Shown here: positions 45,475-57,887 of the stretch, piece after piece
Numbering within the stretch: the first letter of the stretch is position 1
How the letters are laid out: every line of letters begins with the position of its first letter
NCBI RefSeq assembly: GCF_050003625.1
Contig: NC_134398.1
Span: 57,993,641 to 58,057,640, forward strand
Source of the DNA: Haematobia irritans
Taxonomy: Eukaryota; Arthropoda; Insecta; Diptera; Muscidae
Length of the DNA stretch: 64,000 nt
Reading direction: 5' to 3'
Program-made: the position numbers and the translations under genes
Notes under the pieces: model-generated
Database searches by the model: none
What the model saw: only the letters and a program-made list of their open reading frames with translations
Told to the model about the DNA's origin: nothing

Positions 45475-46178
45475 CAAGTAATGTCTAACGTCGAGCGGGG
45501 CCGACTCTCCCGGCACCATTTTGCAGATCTATATTTCATCTCATATCCTTAAATTTTTTTGGGTGCAATATAAAGGTTTATGTTCCCATATACATATATT
45601 TAAATCTTAATCTATTTGGACAAATTTTCATAGGCTTCTGGATGATCTCTAGACTTAAAAATTTTCAACGCAGCAAAATTAATTCAATTATAATCTATAT
45701 CTGGTTATAGAGCAGATCTGACGCTCTTTACATGAGGTTTCCAACATTTTATTTTAGTGTGGCATATACCTTAAATAGTCCATAACGATTTCTTTTTTCA
45801 GCACAATAAAAAAATTGAATGTGTATATGCAAACTCAGCCCATAAGCCGATTTTGACTAAACTTGGCACACATTGTTGAAAGGTCAATTGTACTCTTTGT
45901 GAAAAATTTAAAAATTTTCGCAGTGAAACTCTGACCTTCGTGGCCATATGAACTTAAATCGGAAAAAATATATGGGAACTATATATATAAATCTGAACCG
46001 GTTTTGATCAAATTTGGCATGCATTGCTAGAATACTAATTTTACTGCGTATAAATTGAAATAAATTGGAGAGAAATACATACGGTGCCCATATGAGTCTA
46101 AACCGGACAAAAGATATATATGGGAGCTATATCTAAATCGGATTCGTTTTCGACCACATATGGCGTGCATACTAAAAA
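45475..46178 (-). mobile_element. Old 153-B copy
   Basis: It starts caagtaatgtctaacgtcga with a gcggggccgact hairpin, then units with gaactatatatataaatctg and gggagctatatctaaatcgg. It ends at a 20-nt T-run. No (GTCY)n is left. Confidence 0.6.
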
Positions 46179-47685
46179 TGTTTTTTTTTTTTTTTTTTGG
46201 GCGAGTCTCCGATTTTTTTCTACATGTAGAAAAAAAGTGTTTTGTAAATTGAACGGTGATTTTAACTTCCACATAGTTCAAAAAATTTACAATAATATAT
46301 TTCATTTTTCGTAATCTTAACGAAAATAAACTTGGTTAAGGAAAACTTCTAAAATTTCAGTAAATTGTTTTTAGTTCACTTACTACGAAATGTGAAGGAT
46401 TTTTCCTTAAATAAATTTCCCACACAGTAGTTAATACATCTTTAATTGTATTATAAAAATACATAGGTGATATAAAAATCTTACTACGAAATGTGGACAA
46501 TTTACTAGGAAAAATTTTTGTATGGAAAAAAAAATTTTGTAGTAAAAATGAACTAAACCACAGTATGATCGCTTCCTACAGCTTATTCCCCTTTTTATTG
46601 ATAGTTGGTGTATTTTTCCTCATATTGACAATTTTAGATAAAGTAGAATAAAAAGTCGTTAAAGTAGAATAAAAAGTAGTTAATGACAAGTGCATATAAT
46701 TTTTTATAGATTCCTTGTAAATTTGGAATATATTTTACCTTATCCTGTAGATAGAATTCCAACTAATCAATAAATGTGCTAAGTGAGAAGAGAGCAATGA
46801 AATCATTGCATCATGTGAGGGGGTTTGTAGAGACATTTTGTGTATATCTCGTATGATTGTTTGTGTTTGTTATTGCGTCTTTTATGCTGTTGTTGGTTGT
46901 TTTGATTCTAAAAAAAAAGTGTGGATGAATTTCTGGAATGTTATTTATGTGTTGTTGGTATCTATTGTCGTGCTATTTGTTTTGTTACAGTAGCGAGATC
47001 AGATACGGATCGTGTGTGTGGAGTTGTAATTTTTGTTGCCGCTTGTTTTTCTCTATGGCAGGTATGTGTCCTTTTATGACTTCATTTGATTATGCGACTT
47101 GGAGTTTTATTGCTGCATTCAGTTCTGTTTATCCATTGATGGTGTTATGTTGTTGTTTTTCTTGAAGACAAAAGAGCTCATGAATTATTTGGTGTTTGTT
47201 AATAAAAAATACATTTATTTCGAAACGCTTAAGAATCTGAGAAGTGAATGTTGTGATATAGAGAAAACAAAAACACAAACCACCGTTAAAGAACTGTTTA
47301 TTTTTGTTAATCGTTTATTCTTTATTTACTAATAATTTTTTAAAGCGTAGGTAAAAATATACAACATCGTGAGTGGACAATGGAATGATCTAAATATACT
47401 CTTTATCCGGATAACTAATTGGAGCTTAAACCACGTTTTTTTTTGTTTTATTTGGATGTTACAGCAATTTTTAAATGTTAAATGGTATACGTGCAAGTGA
47501 AAGTTATGTCTAATTTAATAATATTTTTAAAAATATTCTCTGAAGAATTAAAAAAAAATATCCCATTATTCCATGGATATGGTTTCACCGATCTACTTAC
47601 TGGATGGATTTTCTTCAGTGTTTTATGTTTTTCTATAAATCGTATTTCGTCCGTTTTTAATAAAACCAAAATTTCATCTAATACA
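46179..47685. other. Unassigned stretch
   Basis: The stretch is AT-rich with T-runs. Frames of 60-122 codons exist (for example 46938-47165, Cys/Phe-rich, and 47482-47850, which runs into a 153-A end), but none shows a motif, and codon use looks random. I call no gene. Confidence 0.4.
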
Positions 47686-50600
47686 AGTATATACGGCCGT
47701 ATATACGGCCAGGCCGAAGCTTATGTACCCTCCAACATGGATTGCGTAGAAACTTCTTCTAAACACTGCCATCCACAATCGAATTACTTGGGTTGCGGTA
47801 ACGCTTGCCGATGGCAAGGTATCTTAAAACTTCCTAACACCGTCTTCTAAATTGTAAGTAAGTCTATACGTAGTATATATTACACACAAAAATTTTGTTG
47901 TTACACACAAAAATTTTTTTTTTTGATTTCAATCACGAAAATCGCGGATTCAATCATTTTTTAAATTGAAATGTCTTCAATCACGAAAATGATAGTATCA
48001 ATCACCCATTTTGATTGAAAACCAACACGATTTTTAATTAAAAATTTAATTTTTTGTCACGGAATCAATTAATTGTGTGATTGAATCAATTAAAAACGTG
48101 ATTGATTTTTAACATAAAATTCAATCACAGTTTTAATTGAATCAATTAAAATTTTAATTAATTTCGCTACAAAAATCAATCAACTATTTGATTCATTCAA
48201 TTAAATAATTAATTGAAATTGGCTATAAATTTCGATCAAAAAATTTATATATTGCAACCACAAAATCGTATTTAGTTTTTTTTCTTTTGAAATAAAAGAA
48301 AATATGTGTTTCTTATAAAACATATTTAATATTTTATTATTTTTTGAACTATGCAATAGACAAATTAATTTGTTTCTTGTCATTTGTGTTTTGTTCTAAC
48401 ATAACTTACAAATACAACTACTATCAATAACAACTATAGGGTGAAAAAATAATTTATATAAATCATTATCTTCCTTATAATAATAACCATGTTAGCATGT
48501 TCCTTCTAATATGTAGATGCGTCTAGATTTCCAATAAATCAGCAGCCTGTAAGCTAAATTAGTTTTTCTGAAAGTAAACAGAATAATTCGAATTTAATTT
48601 TGTTCAATTAAAAGTTAATTTTGTTAAACATTACCTGCATAGAATATCAAGTTCAATTCTTAGTTTCAGGTTGCAGATTTATAATCTTCTTTTGCAGTTG
48701 TAGTCTTTTAGCATAAAAAGGTGTATTAAGGAGCGCGGTAATTTAATTTTAGTAACAATTCCTTTCCAAAATTTTCACACATTAAAATCGTCTATTAAAA
48801 TTTGAACCAATCAAAGACAAAAATAATGGGAAAGAAATGTAATATTTGGTATTATATTGATGATAATTTGCAAATTCTGGAAATAGAAAAAAATATAAAT
48901 GGAAAATACATATTTTTATTATTTTCTGATATTTTTCATATTTTTAAATCCAAAAGAAAGAACTTTTTTACCATTACATAATTCAGCTCATTAGTTTATA
49001 TACCAGATATACTGCTCTCTACTTGGGTTCAAACTGAAAAACGCAGGTAAAACAAAAATGCAATTTAATGCCAACGCTACTTCGCAACTTCAAGGTGAAT
49101 CTTCCAACAAACTCATACCGCTCTTTGTTTTAAGAAAACTAGGAGTGAAAAAAAATTATAATTTTAAAAGATCAATACGGTATCCACTTTTTATTGCAAA
49201 CATATTATTATATATTTGATAAAATGATGGAGTTGATGGGATTGAATTTCACGAAATAAAATTGGTCACTAAAAGAAATGAATAAAAAATATATTATTTT
49301 AGTCCGTTTAATGTTAACAGGCTTCAATGGAAAACGGTATTCACATTTCACAATTTCTTACCTTCAATAAACGTAGATTTTCCATTTTTACAATACCACA
49401 AACACAGGTAATTTCAAATGCGTTCTGTCATATATTTTTTTCAAACCTTTACCACGTGGCCGTTTGTTGTTGCACACTTTATTTATTTCAACCCTTTGCT
49501 ATGATTTGTTGTTGCGTTCAAAATATTTATACACACATTTTGAATGCAGCAGACAGAATGTCGCCAATCATGTTTTTCAATTTACGCGAAAAACAAAAAC
49601 CCAACCGTTCGTTACGAGTTACTTCCACAGACTGATCTCTCCATCATACATTGTTGAATAAACACCCATTCTCTTGTTCTCTTTTCGCTCTTTCCATTGC
49701 TCAAAATTATTCAGTTTCAATCACAAAGGTGATTGGATCAATCACATGTGTAATTGGAAACGGAAAAAATTTCAATCACGTTTGTAATTGAAAATTATTT
49801 CCGAATTGATTGAATCAATTAATATTTTAATTGGAAACGTAACAAATATCAATCATTTTTTTAAATTGGGTTTTATTCGGATTTGATTAAATAATTAATT
49901 GAATCAATTAACATATTAATTGAATCCGTTTCCAAATTCAATTAAGTGTTTAATTGAAAAAATTTTGGTGATAATTTTTTGTGTGTAGCGGCCATATACT
50001 AACACCACGTTCCAAATTTGAACCAGATCGGATTCCACATTTGAATCGGATCGGATGAATTTTGCTCCTCCAAGAGGCTTCGGAGGTCAAATCTGGAGAA
50101 CGGTTTATATGGGGGTTATATATAATTATGGACCGATATGGACCAATTCTAGCACGGTTGTGAGAGACCATATACGAACACCATGTTCCAAATTTCAACC
50201 GGATCGGATGAAATTTGCTTCTCTTTGAGGCTCTACAAGCCAAATCTTGGAATCGGTTTATATGGGGGCTATATATAATTAAGGAGCGATGTAGACCAAT
50301 TTTTGCATGATTGTTAGAGACCATATACCAAAACCATGTACCAAATTTCAGCCGGAGTAGATGAAATTTGCTTCTCTTTGAGGCTCCGCAAGCAAAATCT
50401 GGGGATCGGATTATATGGGTGCTATATATAATTAGGGACCGATGTGGAACAATTTTTGCATGGTTGTGAGAGACCATATACCAACACCATGTACCAAATT
50501 TCAACCGGATCGGATGAAATATGCTTCTCTTAGAGGCTGCGCAAGCCAAATCTGAAGGTCCGACCTATATCTAACAATTACTTGGGCCAAGTTTGAAGTC

Positions 50601-50688
50601 GATAACTTGTTTCGAGAGCAATATTTCGATGTCTTACAAACGGAATGACAAAGTTAATATACCCCCATCCTATGGTGGAGGGTATAAA
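47686..50688 (-). mobile_element. 153-A element split by an AATTGATT element
   Basis: The 3' end (gtatatacggccgtatatac, with a local duplication of the hairpin region) lies at 47686-47880 and the array and 5' end at 49988-50688 (finishing cctatggtggagggtataaa). The 2.1-kb element at 47883-49985 separates them. The (GTCY)n tract has been deleted from this copy. Confidence 0.7.
47883..49985. mobile_element. AATTGATT-rich element, long copy
   Basis: The ends are CACACAAAAATT and aattttttgtgtg, with TA at 47881-47882 and 49986-49987. The left end is duplicated 20 bp in (47903). The outer 300-350 bp on each side are dense in aattgattcaatt-type palindromes and tcaatcac. The inner 1.3 kb (about 48300-49700) is different, AT-rich, and only weakly open (49327-49635, 102 codons, no motif). 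It may be a cargo segment or the interior lost from the short copies at 18243 and 60560. Confidence 0.6.
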
Positions 50689-51024
50689 AAATATTTGTTT
50701 CATTTACAGGTATACAGGCCTTCTAATGGTATTTTTTAATATTCTTTCTGCTTACAGGTAATTAAGCTGATATCCAGGAAAATGTTCTTGAAACGGTAAG
50801 TTAAAAATCAATACATACATGGAAATCGATAATATTATTCATATTTTTTTTATAATTTTGCATTTTCAGATGCATACAATGGAAACCCACAAATACACTA
50901 AAAAAAAAGTGAACTCTCTATTTCACTAAAGCCAATTTAACTTTATTTTAGTTCAATCAATTTTTATGTTTGGAGAAAGTTTTCTTTACTCTAATAATTT
51001 TTTACGTACGTTAGTTAAATAAAC
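50689..51024. other. Unassigned AT-rich stretch
   Basis: No feature is recognised between the 153-A element and the palindromic element. Confidence 0.35.
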
Positions 51025-51026
51025 TA

Positions 51027-52094
51027 CACGCAGAGAAGAAACATGATTGTCACGATCATATACGAAGAGCAAAATAATATGATAAGAGCTATTTTTGCGG
51101 CGACCATGTAACATTTTCACTTGCAACCATGTTGGCTCAGTGAACATGGTTCTAAGAAAAATAAAATTGTCCTCATCTAAAATGCTATTATATTGATAAA
51201 AAGAAATCTGTTTCCATTAAAAGACAATGGTCACGATCTAGGTTAGGTTAGGTTAGGTGGCAGCCAGATGTATCAGGCTCACTTAGACTATTCAGTCCAT
51301 TGTGATACCACATTGGTGAACTTCTCTTATCACTGAGTGCTGCCCGATTCCATGTTAAGCTCAATGACAAGGACCTCTTTTTTATAGCCGAGTCCGAACG
51401 GCGTTCCACATTGCAGTGAAACCACTTAGAGAAGCTTTGAAACCCTCAGAAATGTCACCAGCATTACTGAGGTGGGATAATCCATCGCTGAAAAACTTTT
51501 TGGTGTTCGGTTGAAGCAGGAATCGAACCCACGGGCATGCTAACCATTGCACCACGGTGGCTAACGATCTAAAATGTTATGGTATTCGTCAAAACTGTTT
51601 TTTTTTTCAGTTCACAACATGGTCACAACCTGAAATGTTTTGATCTTTATGAAAAAACTTTTTTCGTCGTCGAAAAAAGGACGCCACTTGAGAAAAGAAA
51701 ACACAAAATTAACTTTATTAATTTGTTTTTATTTATTTATAAACTAATTCATTGTTTATTTGTATTTATAATGTCGTGCAAGCAAACATCACATATTTTT
51801 ACACACTCTATTTTGCTTCAATTTCAACAATAAGTAATCATTCCATATTTACTTCGTGCCCATCAAATGTACCAACGAAGACCATTGAATGGTCTCAAAT
51901 TCTATCATTTAAATGATAGAACATGTTTGTGGCATTTGAGAACCATTCAAATGCTTATTGCCACCATACATTTTACTCTGCTGGAAAACTATTTTTACAA
52001 ACACAATAAACATGGTTTTCGCGGCAATTACATGCTCTATATAAGCATTAAATGGATGCAGCAACCATTCCCAAACATGGTTTTTCTGTGCGTG
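51027..52094. mobile_element. CACGCAGAGAAG palindromic element with a SINE inside
   Basis: The ends are CACGCAGAGAAGAAACATGA and ggtttttctgtgcgtg. A SINE occupies 51240-51563; without it the element would be about 740 bp. Shared interior marks (atcatttaaatgatagaaca, tcaaatgtaccaacgaag) match the inverse of 40020-41161. Confidence 0.7.
51240..51563 (-). mobile_element. tRNA-derived SINE with target duplication
   Basis: It is flanked by ACGATCT at 51233-51239 and 51564-51570. It begins (aggttaggttaggtt) with the tail and ends with the head on the right. The head lacks about 19 bp between the B box and A box (gaacccac joined to gggcatgc), so this copy's pol III promoter is damaged. Confidence 0.85.
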
Positions 52095-52099
52095 CAGGT

Positions 52100-53034
52100 T
52101 TGATTGATACCGGAGAAGGTTTCCTTGTGGTAAATTTGAGTAAGATTGGTTAACAAATAAGGCTATTATGGTCATAATTAAAGTCATTAGGGGTAAATAT
52201 CTTAATCTGAACCGATTTTGATGATATTTTGCAGTTTTAGTTGATATTACAGTAGATTACCATTTGCTGAATTTGAGTAAGATCGGTTAATAAATGAGGC
52301 CACTATGGTCAAAAATAAGGTTATTAGGAGCAAATTTTTGAAAATCGGGTGCTTCATATATAGGAGCTATATATAAATCTGAACCGATTTGGAAGATATT
52401 TTTCAGGTTTGGTTAATACCACAGAAGGTTACCTTGTGCAAAATTTTAGTACGATCGGTTGATAAATAAGGGTTTTATGGCCAAATTTTGGAAAATCGGG
52501 CGATACATATATATGGGAGCTATAGCTAAATCTGAACCGATCTCGATGACTTTTTGCACATATTGCTAGTATTATAAAAGATTAAAGTAAGCCAAGTTTG
52601 AGTAAGATCGGTTGATAAATAAGGGTTTTATGGCCAAATTTGGGAAAATCGGGTGATACATATATATGAGAGCTATATCTAAATCTGAACCGATTTCGAT
52701 GAATTTTTTGCAGACTTGAAGAGTGATGAAAAATATTACTTTGTGCCAAATTTAACGACGATCGGTGAGTAATAAAGCGCAACGTCGAAATCGGGCGATA
52801 CATATATATGGGAGCTATATCTAAATTTGATCCGATTTCTTCCAAATAGCGTTCGCCCTTGTGCCCAAAAACACTGTGTACCAAATTTCATCAAAATCGG
52901 TTAATAATTGCGACCGGAATCCCGGACGGACACCAAGCGTTATATTATGGGGTCTAAAATCAATATTTCTGGTAGGCACATTTTTTGGCAGATCAAAGTT
53001 ACTATACCCTAACCACTATGTGGTTTAGGGTATA
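52100..53034 (-). mobile_element. 153-C element
   Basis: On the minus strand it starts tataccctaaaccacatagt (53034) and runs leftward. Landmarks (c of ggagc) at 52367, 52520 and 52673 are 153 bp apart, with 142 bp to 52815. The (GTCY)n tract is reduced to a short gtccgtccggga near 52920. It has the same lead-in as 5150-5617. Confidence 0.7.
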
Positions 53035-53035
53035 G

Positions 53036-53180
53036 AAATATATTTATATAAAAATATGTTATATGCCAAAAAATATAAAATAAAAACGATGTAAATATAT
53101 AATAATATATAATATATATAATATATATAATAATATAATATATATAATAATAAAAAAAAATATTTTTTTTAGAAAAATAT
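53036..53180. repeat. (TA)n-rich low-complexity tract
   Basis: This is a run of tata and aata motifs ending in A-runs. Confidence 0.7.
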
Positions 53181-53217
53181 TTCGTAAAAAAATTGCCGCT
53201 GGAGAGATTTAAACCAG

Positions 53218-54159
53218 CCCAGCAAAAACTAGGTAACCACATCTCATTACAAGTGACATTACCAGGAGTGAAGCTGTCATTACACGTTGCATTACATTGC
53301 GGCGAGTTATAATGACTAACTTGTAATGACAAAAATAAATACTTCTCGGTAATTTTCGAATTGTTATTCTCAAATTTTTAGGCAGTTGTAGTTAATATAA
53401 TTATTCACATAATCGAGCACTTACATAAAAAATCGAAAAGAATATGTAATGTAACGGTAATTCTGAAGATTTTTCCGTTAGGAATTTTTTATCACAAATA
53501 TTTCATAATAATTGTGTTTAATGACATTATCATATTATGCTTTAAATAAATGCTTTCTTATACCTCATTCACATTACACTTCCAAAATGCGTTTAAACTA
53601 AATTTCAAATGTCATTTGCCTTATAAAAAAGAGACTTAAAATCCACTTTTAGTAGATTACGAACCTTATGTGAATTGACTATTGGATATATTGTATCGTA
53701 ATTCACGAATCCAACTACCTTAAACAACCTACATTTATTTCTATTTTAAGTGTGAAATTAATTTGAGTGTAATCTTATTTAGATTATTAGAATTTTTGTT
53801 TATTTATACAATATTCGTTTCTATTCAAGTAGTTCTCCTATTACAGCACACCTCGCCATATTTTGATCCATTGTAATCGGCGATAGAAATCAATATTTTC
53901 GAGATTTGGTTGCCTGAGACAATAAGTGGCTATTTTGCAAGTTTTGGTGTATCTACGAATAAGTCATTACATATTAGGTGATTATATGCTTTAAATGCAC
54001 TACTTATTTTATGGCCGAAAGTATGCCTGGGAAGAAGTACTTCCCTCCTAGGACATGCGTATGTAAATGTAATCCGAAGCGATGCCAATTAATAAGTGGT
54101 TATTAATTTTTAAATAGGCTTACCTACAAGATTACCGGGTAATGAGAGTTTTTGCTGGG
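53218..54159. mobile_element. Element with CCCAGCAAAAACT ends
   Basis: CCCAGCAAAAACT at 53218-53230 is matched by agtttttgctggg at 54147-54159. Just inside both ends lie cattacaagtgac / taatgac-type short repeats and ggtaatgag. 942 bp, no ORF. The superfamily is undetermined. Confidence 0.55.
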
Positions 54160-54169
54160 AGCGTTCTTT

Positions 54170-54720
54170 ATTTTTTCATTCATAATAATTGATGCATCGT
54201 GTTCAATGACGTTTGTGGCGGAGTGTGGTAAGGCGTTCTGTTATGGTGCCAACAGACCCAGGTTCAACCCCCGGTGGAAGCGAAGAAGTTTTTCAATTTG
54301 TAAAAATTAGGTAATAAGAAAATAAAAATTATTTTTTTAGTTTTTTAAATTTCTTTATCAAAATGAACTTCTAAGGCACAAATTCTAAAGCAATGCAAAG
54401 GATCAAAAAATGGAGTATTTCCGGCCAATGACATTCATTGGAGATGATCAAAGTTTGCACTACTTCCGGATCACAAATTGGGGATCCAAACTAATTTTTT
54501 GGAAGCCCTTTTTTTGCTGGAAGGCTAAATAGTTTTTATTTTCGTGCTGTCATTTATAGCACAATTCATTAATCAACTTAAAAAATCGGGGATTAAATCT
54601 GGATTTCTTGGCACCATAAGAGAAGGCATTAGCACACTCAGCCACAAACGCCAATGAATACGAAGCATGGAAACGTCATTTCAAATGTTTGTGATATGAT
54701 CATAATAAGACACCACGGCA
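54170..54720. mobile_element. Inverted pair of tRNA-like modules
   Basis: At about 54216-54285 (+) ggcggagtgtggtaaggcg (A-box-like) is followed by GGTTCAACCCC (B box), resembling a Leu/Ser-type tRNA. At about 54590-54650 the same module appears inverted and more diverged (ggctgagtgtgctaatgcc, gatttaatccc). The space between holds a ttttttttgctgg end like that of the neighbouring elements. Confidence 0.5.
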
Positions 54721-54786
54721 TAATATTCTTACTACTCGAGATGATGTTAGATGTTATTAATATGAAGGAAAAAATGAAGAACACGG

Positions 54787-55795
54787 CCCAGCAAAAAAAT
54801 TTGGAAGTTCTTCCAAAGGCACAACTTTAAAAGCACTTCCAGAAGATGCACTCCCAATGATGTTCTTTATTTTAACTACCCAGGAAGTTCTTTTAATTCA
54901 ATATTTTTTAACTTGGTTTTTTCATACTTGTAATAGGTAATTTTAACTTTTTTTGTTTCAAATAGACTAAAAACAGAGTAATAATTCATAAAATGATACA
55001 AATTATTTAAATTTTGTCGAAAAAAAATGCTAAGTCCAATCTGAAAAAATTGTGAATTTTTGAAAATATTTGAGTTCAAACGTTTCCGACAAGCGTTAGA
55101 AAACATTAAAAATTATAACAAATTATAAAAATTATTTATTTGACAAAATGTCACAGATTTTTTTAATTTACATCCAAAACATTGAATTCGGATCACACCT
55201 AAAGAAGTGATGCAAATTCAGTGCAATGGGTGTTGAAATGGAGAACTTCCGTCCTATGACAAGCCCGTGTTAAATTCATCCCTTCTGCGTCAATTTTGCA
55301 CCACTTCCGGATCCAAAAAGAACATTGTCATTACTTTTTTGGCGACGCTTTTTTGCTGGGGGGTTCAAATCTCAAAAATCGGCAAATATTTTTAAGACAT
55401 ATTTTCTCAAAAGATTGTTTTTTTTATGTTGTACATCGCTTTTATTATGTTGTTTTTTTTTTTTTTTGCGTATATTTTTGTAGAAATATATGTTTTCCAT
55501 TTAAACTAAATAAAAGATTTTAAATTCGCGTTTTTTGCAAAACCTTCTCAGAAGAACTTCCATGAAAGTGAAAAAGTTAACAGGCACAAATTCTGGAGGG
55601 AGGAAACTTCTTAATTTTACTTTTATTGCTTTTTTGTTGACTTTCTTTTTTTTTTGCGACACTTAATTTTGAAAATGTAAATTTTTCAAAGACTGGTCCA
55701 AAAAAACTTCATAGGAAGTGGAAAAACATGATGGGGAATTCCGGGATGCTCTTAAAAAGAAATGTGGAACAACTTCCAGTTTTTTTAGCTGCGTG
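54787..55795. mobile_element. Element with CAGCAAAAAAA...GGAAGTT ends
   Basis: The left end CAGCAAAAAAATTTGGAAGT and the complement of the right end (acttccagtttttttagctg) agree over about 26 bp. Internal ttttttgctgg at about 55346, and a repeated cactacttccggatc-like motif (54460 and 55297), suggest that a second family member is embedded. No coding sequence was found. Confidence 0.45.
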
Positions 55796-56830
55796 TGTTT
55801 ACATCGGTAGTGAAATTGCTAATTGACATATATACCATTTCATTAATTATATTTTCGTTTAACGGATTAGTTGTTTCAGACCCATCGCATTCATTTAAAA
55901 TACAGTGAATCCACAAGAAAAGAAAATTTGGTTGATTTTAGAAAACTTTTAACACTTTAGACTTCCTTTAATTGTTTTACTTTATGCTATTCAAAATTAA
56001 TCTCGTAACTTCATCCAATGAACTGCATAAACGAATTGTAATGGTTAGACTAATAAATAATCCATGATATCATTACATGTACAAAGGTACTAAGTTACCT
56101 TAAATATCCTTGGTACAACAACGTATCATAAATAATAAATGAATTTTACAATACAAGTTTGTAATAAATTTTAAATCCGTTAAAAGCTCTTGTTTTAAGT
56201 CAATATGTTTCAACATTCCTAAGAGGTAATTGTTTGTATGTCACATGATTTGTAGTCAAGTCCGGAACTAGCGGAACAACAATATTGTCTGCAAAAAATT
56301 GCAAGTAATTATAAAACTATGTTTCTTCCTAATAGTGTCATTTTGAATGAAATAATTTATTTGCCAAACACAATTGGAAAAGTTGGAAAGATATATTTTT
56401 CCGCTGTTATTTTTTTATAAATTAATGGAGAATGTTTAGTGCTGTGCTTTAGAATATGAAATTTGTCGTAGAAGAAATCAAATGCAACGCTTTACCTTAC
56501 TACAAAAGGCATACTGCAGGAGAAAGAAACTTTTTAATTGTTAATTTGAAAAGATATTAAAAACTAATCTTTTGACGAGGTTCAATAACTAATGTCGGGA
56601 AATAATAGAAAATGGGCGATATAAGCACACAGAAAAAAAGACCGTTGTTAAACTGATGGTAAAATTAACTTATATTTATTGAAAAAAAGTAATTTTGTTT
56701 AGTTCATTTTTAAAATTTTGTACGAAATTTGCACCAGTCCAACGAATTTTTCTTTATTCCATATATGTCTAAAAAATGCTATGAACTAAATTCCAGTAAA
56801 ATTTCAAAGACCAAACAAATAATGCACATA
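55796..56830. other. Unassigned stretch
   Basis: AT-rich sequence without recognised genes or repeats. It ends where the 5'-truncated LINE begins. Confidence 0.4.
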
Positions 56831-57782
56831 GGGTTTCGGAGTATATTCTAATGATCTGGAACTTCGAATAGCGAATAGATTACCTAATCACTGCAGTGTT
56901 TTTCAGGCTGAAATATTAGCAATAAGAGAGGTGGCGAATTGGCTGAGAAGTAATGTTCCAAAAAATGTGGGCATTAATATATACTCAGACAGTCAACCTG
57001 CAATAAAATCCTTGGACTCTGTGTTCCTCAACTCGAAAACGGCCATCGACTGCCGCAAATCTCTCAATGAGATGGCTGAGCAGTACAATATTCACCTAAT
57101 ATGGGCGCCTGGCCATAGGAACATGCCGGGGAACTGCGAAGCGGATGAGTTGGCAAGGCTAGGGACTACCTTACATATTCCAGGGGAACTAGAATCTGTT
57201 GGTATGCCCCTGGCTACCTGCAAGCTCATGCTGCGTGAGAAGGCTGTTATGATGGCAAATGTTCGATGGGAGAATTGCAAGGGCTGTAACGACACCAAGC
57301 AAATATGGCCCCATTTAAACTTAAACCGCACACTAGATATGCTAGTGTTCCCGAGACGTCAGATATCACTCCTGATATCTGCTATAACGGGTCGCTGCTT
57401 GATAGGCGATTTTGCAAAAACTATTGGCGCGAAGTATAATGACTATTGTATGAGCTGTCATGATGCGGAGGAAAAAGAATCAATTAAACACCTCTTGTGT
57501 GAGTATCCTGTATTTTGTGTAAAGCGCAAGCAAATTTTTGGAGCATATAGCTTCAGATTACTGGCGGATCTGGAAAACGTTAACTTAAGCAGTCTGCTAA
57601 TGTTTTTGGAACAATCTGGTTGGTTCAACAAAGAAAAATAATCAAGAAGGTTCAGCGGTTAAAACTAGAAGTGCCTATATGTAATAGGTACTTTTAGTTA
57701 ATGTGGTATCACAATGGACTGAATAGTCTAAGTGAGTCTGAATCTTAATCGGGCTGTCACATTAACCTAACCTTAACCTAAC
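56831..57782 (+). mobile_element. 5'-truncated LINE (RNase H end and 3' tail)
   Basis: The copy starts abruptly inside the RNase H domain and ends in taacctaaccttaacctaac. The last 80 bp (57704-57782) match the tail of the window's SINE. The encoded part is described separately. Confidence 0.85.
56832..57641 (+). pseudogene. LINE ORF2 C-terminus: RNase H and Cys-rich tail
   Basis: The open frame (about 270 codons from the truncation point) begins within a type I RNase H domain: FQAEILAIREV carries the catalytic E, NIYSDSQPAIKSL the second D, and HRNMPGNCEADELARLG the last D. The first catalytic D (strand 1) is lost with the 5' end. After the domain, a tail has a C-x2-C-x-H-x-C pattern (DYCMSCHDAEEKESIKHLLCEYPVF), usual downstream of RNase H in I-clade LINEs. 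RNase H would remove the RNA template during target-primed reverse transcription. The frame is intact to its stop, so the copy is fairly young, but it is dead on arrival through truncation. Confidence 0.85.
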
Positions 57783-57887
57783 CACGTCCGAAATAATTCT
57801 CTACTCTGAAATAAAATTTTAGACCAACGTAGTTTTTACCAATATGGCAATCTAAAATGAGAAGCCTATGAAGGATAAGCCATCATA

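Noticed and set aside
46938..47850. Cys/Phe-rich and other 75-122-codon frames as genes
   Set aside because: They have no motifs, random-looking codon use, and one runs into a 153-A terminus.
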